DNA of 7,006 bases from Actinomycetota bacterium (GTDB lineage: Bacteria > Actinomycetota > Acidimicrobiia > Acidimicrobiales > AC-14), in NCBI GenBank assembly GCA_020200615.1, contig JAIVIH010000079.1:1-7006 (forward strand). The letters are read 5' to 3'. A model generated the notes under the pieces. It saw nothing but the letters and a program-made list of their open reading frames with translations. It had not been told where the DNA came from and did not search any database. The position numbers and the translations under genes were made by a program. Within the stretch, counting starts at the first letter, position 1. Each line of letters starts with the position of its first letter. Positions 1 through 6,523 of this stretch are shown here, piece by piece.

Positions 1-11
1 CTGACGGAGTC

Positions 12-1367
12 GTGATCGACGCCAACGCTTTCCTCGAGCAGCTGCGCCCTTACCTCGCCCGCCAGCGGTGGTATTCCGGCACCGAGGAGCCCGCCTCACT
101 GCAGGTCGTCGAGCAATCGCAGGAACAGGACGGTTGGCCGGCGCTGGTCCGGATGATCGTCGACGCCGACGGCGCCTACTACCAGATCCTGCTCGGGGCG
201 CGTCCCTCCCATGAAAGGCCGGACTTCAGCCGGAGCCACGACGAGGCCATCGTCGCCGAGTTCGGCTCCGCCGACGGGCACATGTGGGTGTACGACGCGA
301 CCATCGATCCCGACCTCGGTCTGGCCCTGCTGCGCCTGGTGGGCGACGGAGTTGAGAAGGCGGACCACGTGCGCCCCGTCGGCGGCGAGCAGTCCAACAC
401 GTCGCTGGTATATGACGACCGGCTCATCGTGAAGTTCTTCCGGCGCCTGCACCCTGGTCGCAACCTCGACGTCGAGATGACCGAGGCCCTCAGCGCCGTC
501 GGGTTCGATCATGTCGCCCGACCCTTGGCCACGTGGCGCAGTCACGCCGATCACGACTTCGAGCTCGCCGTCCTCCAGCCCTTCCTTGTGGGAGGAGTAG
601 ACGGATGGGCCCTGGCCCTGACATCGCTGCGGGACCTGTTCGGCGTCAACGACACCCAGAGCGTCCCCGTGATCACCGACCTCGACGTGCCGCCCCCAGC
701 GGTAGACCCGGCTGAGGCCGGGGGGGACTTCTCGGCCGACGCTCGGCGACTCGGCGCCATCACCGCGGCCATGCACGTCGCCATGATCAAGGCCTTCGGT
801 CGGGGACCGGGCGACGCCAAGGCGTGGGCCGACCAGATCGCCGGCCAGGTGCAGCGGGTCGACGACGCTCGCGTCGACCGGCGCCGGGCCATGAGGATCG
901 TCGACGACCTGCGAGCTCTGAGCGATCCCGGTCCGTCCATTCGCGTCCACGGCGACTATCACCTCGGTCAGGTGCTCCGGACGGACGCCGGGTGGTTCGT
1001 GTTGGACTTCGAGGGCGAGCCCGCCCGGCCACCGGAGGAGCGGAGGCGCCCGTCCTCTCCTCTGCGGGACGTGGCCGGGATGCTGCGGTCCTTCCACTAC
1101 GCCTCGGCGGTGGCGCTGAACGATCGCGACGAGGACGGGGCTGAGGCCGCGGCGGCGTGGGAGTCAAGGAACCGGCGCGCGTTCCTGGACGGCTACATGA
1201 GGAGCGCCCGCCGCAGCGGGATCCTTCCCGATCAGGCGTCGACGGAGGCGGTCGTGGCCGCCTTCGAGCTGGAGAAGGCGGTGTACGAGTTGGCCTACGA
1301 AACCGCGTACCGACCGGAGTGGGTGTTCATCCCCCTCGTGGCCTTGAAGCGCCTGGGTGCCGGCTGA
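12..1367 (+). CDS. mak: Maltokinase (maltose 1-phosphate forming), Mak/Pep2 family
   Basis: Predicted to phosphorylate maltose with ATP to give maltose 1-phosphate, the GlgE donor for alpha-glucan synthesis in the cytoplasm. The 451-residue length fits the family. Seen: an N-terminal cap with LARQRWYSG (residues 15-23), as in known maltokinases; a nucleotide-binding N-lobe with [11 protein letters not shown] (124-134) and IVKFF (139-143, likely ATP-contacting K141); the aminoglycoside-phosphotransferase-like catalytic motif HGDYHLGQ (313-320, catalytic D315); DFEGEP (332-337) for metal binding; [12 protein letters not shown] (349-360); and a conserved tail [10 protein letters not shown] (421-430). 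The GTG at 12 was chosen because it places the cap motif at the usual distance, but GGAG (6-9) is only two bases away and the frame stays open to the left edge, so the true start could lie outside the window. The stop overlaps the glgB start by one base (TGATG), indicating one operon. Family call is firm; start is uncertain. Confidence 0.9.
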   Translation: MIDANAFLEQLRPYLARQRWYSGTEEPASLQVVEQSQEQDGWPALVRMIVDADGAYYQILLGARPSHERPDFSRSHDEAIVAEFGSADGHMWVYDATIDPDLGLALLRLVGDGVEKADHVRPVGGEQSNTSLVYDDRLIVKFFRRLHPGRNLDVEMTEALSAVGFDHVARPLATWRSHADHDFELAVLQPFLVGGVDGWALALTSLRDLFGVNDTQSVPVITDLDVPPPAVDPAEAGGDFSADARRLGAITAAMHVAMIKAFGRGPGDAKAWADQIAGQVQRVDDARVDRRRAMRIVDDLRALSDPGPSIRVHGDYHLGQVLRTDAGWFVLDFEGEPARPPEERRRPSSPLRDVAGMLRSFHYASAVALNDRDEDGAEAAAAWESRNRRAFLDGYMRSARRSGILPDQASTEAVVAAFELEKAVYELAYETAYRPEWVFIPLVALKRLGAG

Positions 1368-3031
1368 TGGCGCAGAGGCGCCCGGCGGCGACTGCCGAGC
1401 CGGACCCGGCCGAGATCGACCGCCTCGTACGCGGCGAGCATCACGATCCTCACCGGCACTACAAGTACGAGGTGCTCGGCGCCGACGGAAGCCTCTGGCT
1501 CCGGGCCGACCCGTTCGGCTTCGCCTCCGAGGTGCCGCCGGCCACGGCCAGCATCGTCTGGGAGTCGTCTCACCACTGGAATGACGACGAATGGCTCGCG
1601 GAGCGCGCCACTTCCGATCCGATGGTCAAGCCCCTGTCCACCTACGAGGTTCATCTCGCGTCGTGGCGGCGCGTACCCGAGGAGGGGGACCGGCCCCTGA
1701 CGTACCTCGAGCTCGCCGACCAGCTGCCCGCCTATGTGGCCGAGATGGGCTTCACCCACGTCGAGTTCATGCCCGTGGCCGAGCATCCCTTCGCCGGCTC
1801 GTGGGGCTATCAGGTGACGTCGTACTACGCGCCGACATCGCGGTTCGGGACGCCCGACGACTTCCGGGTCCTGGTCGACGCGTTCCACGCCCGCGGCATC
1901 GGGGTGATCGTCGACTGGGTGCCCGCCCACTTCCCCAAGGACCGCCACGCGCTGGCGCGGTTCGACGGGACCGCGCTGTACGAGCACGACGACCCCCGCC
2001 AGGGCGAGCACCCCGACTGGGGCACCCTCGTCTTCAACTTCGGGCGGCACGAGGTGCGCAACTTCCTCATCGCCAACGCCTTGTACTGGATCGAGGAGCT
2101 CCACGTCGATGGCCTCCGGGTCGACGCCGTGGCCTCCATGCTCTACCTCGACTACTCCCGCAAGCACGGCGAGTGGCTGCCCAACAAGTTCGGTGGCCGG
2201 GAGAACCTCGAAGCCATCGACTTCCTGCGCGAGCTGAACGAGGTCGTGTACGGCCGCCATCCCGGCGTCATCACCGCAGCCGAGGAGTCGACCTCGTGGC
2301 CGGCGGTGTCGCGCCCCACGTACCTCGGCGGTCTCGGGTTCGGCTTCAAGTGGAACATGGGCTGGATGCACGACACGCTCAAGTACTTCGCCAAGGAGCC
2401 GGTGCACCGGATGCACCACCACCACCAGCTCACCTTCGGCCTTCTCTACGCCTTCACCGAGAACTTCATCCTCCCCCTCTCCCACGACGAGGTCGTCCAC
2501 CTCAAGGGGTCCCTGCTGACCAAGATGCCGGGCGACCGTCCCTCCCAGCTGGCCAACCTGCGCGCCCTTCTGGGGTGGATGTGGGCCCACCCCGGCCGTC
2601 AGCTCCTGTTCATGGGCGGAGAGCTGGCGCAGGAGCGCGAGTGGTCCCATGACCGCAGCCTCGACTGGCACCTTCTCGAGCAGCCCGGTCACGAGGGCGT
2701 CCAGTCCCTCGTCAAGCGGCTGAACGCAGTGATGACCGAGGAGCCCGCGCTGCGGGAGCGCGACTTCGACGGGTCAGGGTTCCGCTGGATCGACGCTAGC
2801 GACGCCGACCAGAACGTGCTCTCGTTCGCGCGTTTCTCGAGCGAGGGGCGCAGCCTGGTGGAGGTCCTCGACACCAGCCGGTCCGAGTTCGGAGGCTGGA
2901 AGGACGGTCCTCCTCCCGACGAGCGACAGGCGGAGCCGATCGCCTGGCACGGCCTGGACCAGTCCATCGCCCTCGACCTGGAACCGCTCAGCGTGGTCTG
3001 GCTGAGCGGGAGTGGGAGAACCGAGGGCTGA
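1367..3031 (+). CDS. glgB: 1,4-alpha-glucan branching enzyme GlgB, shortened (N1/CBM48 largely missing)
   Basis: GH13 branching enzyme that cuts alpha-1,4 chains and rejoins them as alpha-1,6 branches, the step after GlgE/Mak glucan synthesis. Seen in 554 residues: SIYEVHLGSW-like entry (91-100), [17 protein letters not shown] (140-156), [10 protein letters not shown] (183-192), [10 protein letters not shown] (249-258, nucleophile D253), AAEEST (304-309, acid/base E306), [10 protein letters not shown] (369-378, D374), FMGGELAQ (415-422) and SLDWHLL (431-437), so the barrel is complete. Typical GlgB is about 630-740 residues. Here the usual opening [10 protein letters not shown] (20-29) runs straight into [10 protein letters not shown] (32-41), which belongs at the end of CBM48. 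The C-terminal domain also seems to lack about 25 residues near 491-497. The ATG at 1367 overlaps the maltokinase stop and has no clear Shine-Dalgarno, suggesting translational coupling; an upstream in-frame start at 1157 would read through maltokinase coding. The last 44 bases overlap the convergent gene. Function is likely but activity of the short form is uncertain. Confidence 0.9.
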   Translation: MAQRRPAATAEPDPAEIDRLVRGEHHDPHRHYKYEVLGADGSLWLRADPFGFASEVPPATASIVWESSHHWNDDEWLAERATSDPMVKPLSTYEVHLASWRRVPEEGDRPLTYLELADQLPAYVAEMGFTHVEFMPVAEHPFAGSWGYQVTSYYAPTSRFGTPDDFRVLVDAFHARGIGVIVDWVPAHFPKDRHALARFDGTALYEHDDPRQGEHPDWGTLVFNFGRHEVRNFLIANALYWIEELHVDGLRVDAVASMLYLDYSRKHGEWLPNKFGGRENLEAIDFLRELNEVVYGRHPGVITAAEESTSWPAVSRPTYLGGLGFGFKWNMGWMHDTLKYFAKEPVHRMHHHHQLTFGLLYAFTENFILPLSHDEVVHLKGSLLTKMPGDRPSQLANLRALLGWMWAHPGRQLLFMGGELAQEREWSHDRSLDWHLLEQPGHEGVQSLVKRLNAVMTEEPALRERDFDGSGFRWIDASDADQNVLSFARFSSEGRSLVEVLDTSRSEFGGWKDGPPPDERQAEPIAWHGLDQSIALDLEPLSVVWLSGSGRTEG

Positions 3032-3476
3032 ACGACCGGCCGGTCTCGACCTCCCGCCTCAGATTGGACAGGTTCCGCTTCCAGATTCGGCGGAAGAGGG
3101 GGGCGGCCATCCTCGACCCGAGCGGGCCACCCATCCACCACGGGAAGCGCAGGGTCTCCTGCCACACGAAGAGCGTGCCCCGGGGGCGAAGGCGCAGGGT
3201 GAACCGGCCGACCCCCGTCACCTTGCCCACGTGGCGGATGGCCATGGCCCGGCCCTCACGCCACTCGACCACCTCCATCCGGTCTGTCAGCCGAAAGGGC
3301 CCCAGCCGGGAATCGCACTCGAAGGCGGTTCCGACCCCTTCCCGCTTGGACGAGGTGAAGCGGATGGCCTCGGCGTCGTGCATCCAGCGCACGTGCGAGC
3401 CGATGTCGCGGACCACGTTCCACACCTGAGCCCGCGAGGCCGGGATCAGGGTGCTGACTCGGATATGAGTCGCCAT
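2988..3476 (-). CDS. SRPBCC family protein (polyketide cyclase/dehydrase-like)
   Basis: A 162-residue protein of the SRPBCC (START/Bet v1-like) fold, which builds a deep hydrophobic ligand pocket; the ligand cannot be told from sequence. Seen: the opening beta-strand and helix pattern [20 protein letters not shown] (5-24) followed by [13 protein letters not shown] (28-40), the classic coenzyme-Q-binding/cyclase N-terminal signature; [20 protein letters not shown] (47-66); alternating strands at 76-108; and a long amphipathic C-terminal helix at about 117-144. No signal peptide or membrane helix is visible. The last 20 or so residues (rich in R and S) look unlike a conserved tail and lie partly in the 44-base overlap with the end of glgB. 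The ATG at 3476 is preceded by TAGGCT seven bases upstream and by no Shine-Dalgarno, suggesting leaderless expression. It could be a small stress-related or lipid-binding protein; no specific role is claimed. Confidence 0.8.
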   Translation of the reverse strand: MATHIRVSTLIPASRAQVWNVVRDIGSHVRWMHDAEAIRFTSSKREGVGTAFECDSRLGPFRLTDRMEVVEWREGRAMAIRHVGKVTGVGRFTLRLRPRGTLFVWQETLRFPWWMGGPLGSRMAAPLFRRIWKRNLSNLRREVETGRSFSPRFSHSRSARPR

Positions 3477-3483
3477 GCCGAGG

Positions 3484-3489
3484 AGCCTA
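3484..3489 (-). promoter_or_regulatory. Probable -10 box of the SRPBCC gene, leaderless promoter
   Basis: On the reverse strand this reads TAGGCT, matching the actinobacterial TANNNT -10 consensus, and is followed by seven bases (CCTCGGC) before the ATG at 3476. That spacing puts the transcription start at or next to the start codon. No good -35 (TTGACA-like) is found at 17-18 bases, and no Shine-Dalgarno is present. The call rests on motif and spacing only. Confidence 0.45.
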
Positions 3490-3504
3490 CGAGCCCCGAG
3501 TGTC

Positions 3505-3510
3505 TACCCT
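3505..3510 (+). promoter_or_regulatory. Probable -10 box of the cysteine desulfurase operon, leaderless promoter
   Basis: TACCCT matches TANNNT and ends six bases before the ATG at 3517, the spacing expected when transcription begins at the A of the start codon. No Shine-Dalgarno precedes the ATG, which supports a leaderless mRNA. No convincing -35 is seen. This box also helps choose 3517 over the upstream in-frame ATG at 3475. Confidence 0.5.
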
Positions 3511-3516
3511 GGGTGC

Positions 3517-4641
3517 ATGCCGGCCTACCTCGATCACGCGGCCACCACGCCGATGCTGCCTCAGGCAGTCGAGGCCATGCTGCCGTTCCTCCGGGACCGG
3601 TTTGGGAACGCGTCCGGGTCCCACGCCGTGTCCCGCGAGGCCAAGAAGGCGGTAGAGGAGGCCCGGGAGGTCGTCGCCGGGTACCTGGGAGCTCGGCCGG
3701 GCGAGGTGGTGTTCACCGGCGGTGGGACCGAAGCCGACAACCTGGCCGTCATCGGCGCCCACGCCGCCCGTCCGGGGACCGTTCTCTGCGGAGCGGTCGA
3801 GCACCATGCCGTGCTGCACGCCACGCAGGCGCTGGGGGGCCGGCTCGTGCCCGTGAGCGCCGACGGGACCATCGACCTCGACGCCCTGGCTGAGATGCTC
3901 GACCCGTCGGTCTCCGTCCTCTCGGTCATGCTGGCCAACAACGAGGTCGGCACCATCCAGCCCCTGGACGAGATCGCGGGCGTGATGCGTTCGCGGGCTC
4001 CCGAGGCCGTACTCGTGACGGATGCGGTGCAGGCTTTTCCGTGGCTGGACGTCGCCCATCTCGCCGCGCCGGCCGACCTGGTGGCCGTTAGCGCGCACAA
4101 GTTCGGCGGCCCCAAGGGCGTCGGGGCGCTGGTCGTCCGGGACGGCGTCGCTCTCCGCCCCCTCATCCACGGAGGAGGTCAGGAGCGCGACCGGCGGAGC
4201 GGGACCCACAACGTTCCCGGGATCGTGGCCATGGCCGCGGCCATGCAGGCGACGGTCGCCGAGCGCGGAGCAACCGTGAGCCGGGTGACCGAGCTGCGGG
4301 ACCGGCTGGCCGACGGCCTGTTGTCGGCCGTGCCGGGAGCGTCGGAAACCGGCGTCCGGGACCGGAAGGTGTCCGGTAACTGCCACCTGACGTTCGACGG
4401 CGTCGAGGCCGAAGCCCTGCTGGTCCTACTGGACGGAGCCGGGGTCTACGCCTCGGCCGGATCGGCCTGCGCCAGCGGGGCGGTGGAGCCCTCGCACGTC
4501 CTGTCGGCCATGGGCGTGCCGCGGGAGCGGGGCCTGGGCGCCCTCCGGCTGTCTCTCGGACGCACGACCACGGCCGAGGACGTCGACCTCGCCCTGGCCG
4601 CGGTTCCCGCTGCGGTGGCGCGTCTGCGCGACGCGGGCTGA
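3517..4641 (+). CDS. Cysteine desulfurase (NifS/IscS family, class V aminotransferase fold)
   Basis: PLP enzyme that takes sulfur from L-cysteine as an enzyme-bound persulfide and releases alanine. Seen in 374 residues: YLDHAATTP (4-12), the family opening; TGGGTEADNLAV (67-78); EHHAVL (95-100) with the PLP-stacking His; LANNEVGTIQP (139-149); VTDAVQA (167-173, D169 and Q172 contact PLP); SAHKFGGPKG (192-201) with the PLP lysine K195; RSGTHNVPGIV (227-237); and ASAGSACASG (312-321) with the persulfide cysteine C318. The ATG at 3517 starts two residues before the conserved region and sits behind a leaderless-type -10; the ATG at 3475 would add 14 unconserved residues and overlap the divergent start codon. 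mnmA follows after 13 bases, so the likely job is to feed sulfur to tRNA thiolation, as with YrvO-MnmA in Bacillus. It may also serve Fe-S assembly; no scaffold gene is in the window. No specific symbol (iscS, nifS, yrvO) is assigned because the subtype cannot be settled here. Confidence 0.93.
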   Translation: MPAYLDHAATTPMLPQAVEAMLPFLRDRFGNASGSHAVSREAKKAVEEAREVVAGYLGARPGEVVFTGGGTEADNLAVIGAHAARPGTVLCGAVEHHAVLHATQALGGRLVPVSADGTIDLDALAEMLDPSVSVLSVMLANNEVGTIQPLDEIAGVMRSRAPEAVLVTDAVQAFPWLDVAHLAAPADLVAVSAHKFGGPKGVGALVVRDGVALRPLIHGGGQERDRRSGTHNVPGIVAMAAAMQATVAERGATVSRVTELRDRLADGLLSAVPGASETGVRDRKVSGNCHLTFDGVEAEALLVLLDGAGVYASAGSACASGAVEPSHVLSAMGVPRERGLGALRLSLGRTTTAEDVDLALAAVPAAVARLRDAG

Positions 4642-4654
4642 GGGGACGCGGACG

Positions 4655-5683
4655 ATGCGAGTTCTGGCCGCTATGTCCGGCGGGGTGGACTCGTCGGTGG
4701 CGGCCGCCCTGTTGCTGGAGCAGGGGCACGACGTCGTCGGCGTCACCCTGAGGCTCTGGGACAACCCCGGATCGGGCGGATGCTGTTCGGTCGCGGAGAT
4801 CGAGGATGCGGCGCGAGTGGCCCAGCAGCTGGGCATCGATCACTGGGTGTTCGGGTTCACCGACGAGTTCGAGGCTCAGGTCGTCGCGCCGTACGCGGCC
4901 GCTCACGCCGCCGGTCTCACCCCCAACCCGTGCATCGAGTGCAACCGGCATCTGAAGTTCGGACGCCTGCTCCGGCGGGCGTCGCAACTCGGGTTCGACG
5001 CGGTGGCCACCGGTCACCACGCGCGCATCCGGGAGGATGACGGGGCATATCGCCTGCTGCGCGGGACCGACGCGGCCAAGGACCAGTCCTACGTGCTGTA
5101 CGTGCTGGGGCAGACCGAGCTGGCCCACTGCCGGTTTCCCGTCGGAGAGCTCACCAAGGCAGAGGTCCGGGCCCGGGCGAGGGGCCTCGGCCTACGCACG
5201 GCGGACAAGCCCGATAGCCAGGACGTCTGTTTCGTCACCACCTCCGGCGGTCGCCGGCCGTTCCTCGACAGCCGTATCCCGCTCCACCCCGGGCGGGTGG
5301 TCGACGTCGAGGGCCGCCAAGTCGGCGAGGTGGAGGCCATCGAGCTGGTGACCGTGGGGCAGCGGCGGGGACTGGGCACCGGGGGCGGCGAGCGCCGCTT
5401 CGCGCTGGCCGTCGACCCTGTCGCCTCCACGGTTCTGGTCGGAGAGCTGGAGGACCTCCTCGATAATCGGGTCGAGCTGGCCGGGATCTCGTGCGTGGGC
5501 GCGCCCGTTTACGGACGTGTGGAGGTGCAGGCGAGCGCTCACGGGGCGCCCTCGCCGGGGCGGATCGTAGGGAACACCGTCGTCTTCGAGACACCTCAGC
5601 GCCGGGTGGCACCCGGCCAGAGCGTCGTCCTCTACCGTGGCGACGAGGTGCTCGGGGGTGGCATCGCCGTTCCCGGGCGCTGA
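4655..5683 (+). CDS. mnmA: tRNA-specific 2-thiouridylase MnmA
   Basis: Adenylates and then thiolates C2 of the wobble uridine U34 in tRNA(Lys), tRNA(Glu) and tRNA(Gln), making s2U. The 342 residues fit the family. Seen: the PP-loop SGGVDSS (8-14) for ATP; GCCSVAEIEDA (42-52), a feature of actinobacterial and alphaproteobacterial forms; TPNPCIECNRHLKF (89-102), with C96 at the position of the catalytic nucleophile; ATGHHARI (118-125); KDQSYVLY (142-149); KPDSQDVCF (185-193), with C192 as the second cysteine that carries the persulfide; VTVGQRRGLG (232-241); and the C-terminal barrel ending RRVAPGQSVVLY (316-327). Both reactive cysteines are present, so it should be active. The ATG at 4655 has a good ribosome-binding site, GAGGGG (4640-4645), nine bases upstream and overlapping the previous stop. 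Placed directly behind a cysteine desulfurase, it is very likely co-transcribed with its sulfur donor. Confidence 0.95.
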   Translation: MRVLAAMSGGVDSSVAAALLLEQGHDVVGVTLRLWDNPGSGGCCSVAEIEDAARVAQQLGIDHWVFGFTDEFEAQVVAPYAAAHAAGLTPNPCIECNRHLKFGRLLRRASQLGFDAVATGHHARIREDDGAYRLLRGTDAAKDQSYVLYVLGQTELAHCRFPVGELTKAEVRARARGLGLRTADKPDSQDVCFVTTSGGRRPFLDSRIPLHPGRVVDVEGRQVGEVEAIELVTVGQRRGLGTGGGERRFALAVDPVASTVLVGELEDLLDNRVELAGISCVGAPVYGRVEVQASAHGAPSPGRIVGNTVVFETPQRRVAPGQSVVLYRGDEVLGGGIAVPGR

Positions 5684-5749
5684 TTATCGCTTTCAGGCGG
5701 CCGGCAGGCCTGGTAGGCAGGTGCAGGACGGGAAGGGGAGTGATCGGCG

Positions 5750-6520
5750 GTGGGCACCGGCGAGATGACCTGTGAGCGGGATCGCTCACCCACACGTCTC
5801 ACCTGCATCAAGTGCGCCACTCCCATCTGCCCCCGCTGCTTCGTCCGGACCCCCGTCGGGCTCAAGTGCGAGGTGTGCGGCGCCAACCAGGCCAACCAGG
5901 CCAACCAGGCCAAGGAGGGCGGCGGCGAGGTCCCGGCTCGTCGGGCTCGGTGGATCGCTCCCCTGGTGATCGGGGTCGTCCTCCTCGCCGTCCTCGGGCT
6001 CCCTCGCCTTCTGTCGGGCTCGTCGGACTCGTCGGATCCGGACAACGGCGAGAGCCCCATCCTGGATGACGCTCCCCGGATCACCGCTCCGGAAGGGCGG
6101 GCCCGGTTCGGCTCGGTCGGACAGGAGGTACGGGACGAGAACCTCGGCTTCGTGGTATCGGCGTTCGGGTGCGGGCCGACCGAGATCCCGACCCCGAACG
6201 GCGTCAGGATCGCCCAGGGCCGGTTCTGCTTGCTCACCGTGACGGTCAGCAACTTCGGGCGCTCACCGGTTCCGTTCCTCGGCCCGGCTCAGGCCCTGCT
6301 CGACGGCCAGAACCGTACGTACGGCCCGGACGAACGGGCCACCCAGGCGCACCCCGTCAACGCCGGGCGGGACCCCACGAGCGCCCTCATCAACCCGAGC
6401 AACGAGCTTCAGGCGGTCCTGGTGTTCGACGTTCCGCCCGAGGTGGAGCCCCAACTCGCCAACCTGCGGGCCAACCCGGGTGGCCCGGGTGCCCTCGTCC
6501 GGCTGCGGCCTCCCGGGTAG
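5750..6520 (+). CDS. Zinc-finger, single-pass membrane protein with DUF4352-like C-terminal domain
   Basis: A 256-residue protein, function unknown. Seen: an N-terminal Cys-rich module with cysteines at 8, 19, 22, 27, 30, 40 and 43, in the layout C-x2-D-x7-C-x2-C-x4-C-x2-C-x9-C-x2-C, which resembles the small B-box-like zinc finger found at the N-terminus of actinobacterial membrane proteins such as some rhomboids; the usual His is Asp11 here. A linker NQANQANQAK (46-55) follows, then basic residues and one membrane helix (about 68-84), then an acidic Ser/Asp stretch (89-98). Residues about 115-256 show the DUF4352 (telokin-like, immunoglobulin-fold) pattern: a GSVGQEV start, FCLLTVTVSNFGRSPVPF (158-175), then LLDGQNRTYGPD (182-193). 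Topology inferred: zinc finger inside, DUF4352 domain outside. The GTG at 5750 is preferred because of GGGGAG (5735-5740) nine bases upstream; an ATG at 5765 is possible. It lies 66 bases after mnmA and may be read from the same transcript. Confidence 0.75.
   Translation: MGTGEMTCERDRSPTRLTCIKCATPICPRCFVRTPVGLKCEVCGANQANQANQAKEGGGEVPARRARWIAPLVIGVVLLAVLGLPRLLSGSSDSSDPDNGESPILDDAPRITAPEGRARFGSVGQEVRDENLGFVVSAFGCGPTEIPTPNGVRIAQGRFCLLTVTVSNFGRSPVPFLGPAQALLDGQNRTYGPDERATQAHPVNAGRDPTSALINPSNELQAVLVFDVPPEVEPQLANLRANPGGPGALVRLRPPG
5882..5914 (+). repeat. 9-bp tandem repeat, three copies plus a partial, encoding (ANQ)n
   Basis: The unit GCCAACCAG occurs three times exactly (5882-5890, 5891-5899, 5900-5908), followed by the partial copy GCCAAG. 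The unit is a multiple of three, so copy-number change keeps the frame; it encodes the flexible linker between the zinc finger and the membrane helix of the surrounding gene. Confidence 0.9.
6019..6036 (+). repeat. Short tandem repeat, two copies of 9 bp encoding SSDSSD
   Basis: CTCGTCGGA is present twice in a row just after the membrane helix of the DUF4352-like protein. It makes a short Ser/Asp-rich juxtamembrane linker. The same gene therefore carries small 9-bp duplications on both sides of its membrane helix. Confidence 0.75.
6474..6490 (-). terminator. Weak candidate hairpin downstream of the reverse-strand membrane gene
   Basis: ACCCGGG and CCCGGGT form a perfect 7-bp, GC-only stem around a 3-base loop (6481-6483). 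It lies 33-50 bases past the stop of the convergent reverse-strand gene, inside the 3' end of the forward gene. There is no T-tract. In DNA this GC-rich such hairpins arise by chance, so this is only a possibility. Confidence 0.18.
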
Positions 6521-6523
6521 CGG

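Noticed and set aside
1157..1366. Upstream in-frame extension of glgB from a GTG/ATG at 1157
   Set aside because: It would overlap conserved maltokinase coding, and the added residues do not look like GlgB; the missing CBM48 is not hidden there.
1295..2692. Long reverse-strand open frame (465 codons) opposite glgB
   Set aside because: It mirrors the GC-rich codon pattern of glgB, and its translation has no recognisable motifs; the forward frame carries complete GH13 motifs.
3475..3516. Start of the cysteine desulfurase at the ATG at 3475
   Set aside because: The added 14 residues are unconserved, the start would overlap the divergent start codon, and the ATG at 3517 matches the family N-terminus and the leaderless -10.
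3487..5128. Reverse-strand open frames opposite the desulfurase and mnmA
   Set aside because: Low-complexity, Arg/Pro/Gly-rich translations typical of antisense frames in high-GC DNA; both forward genes have clear catalytic motifs.
5684..5749. Terminator or separate promoter between mnmA and the next gene
   Set aside because: Only a short CAGGCCTG palindrome is present, with no stable hairpin or T-tract and no good -10/-35 pair; the 66-base gap shows only a ribosome-binding site near its end.
5882..5914. Tandem repeat as a possible CRISPR or regulatory repeat
   Set aside because: No spacers, the unit is only 9 bp, and it keeps the reading frame inside a gene; it is a coding linker repeat.
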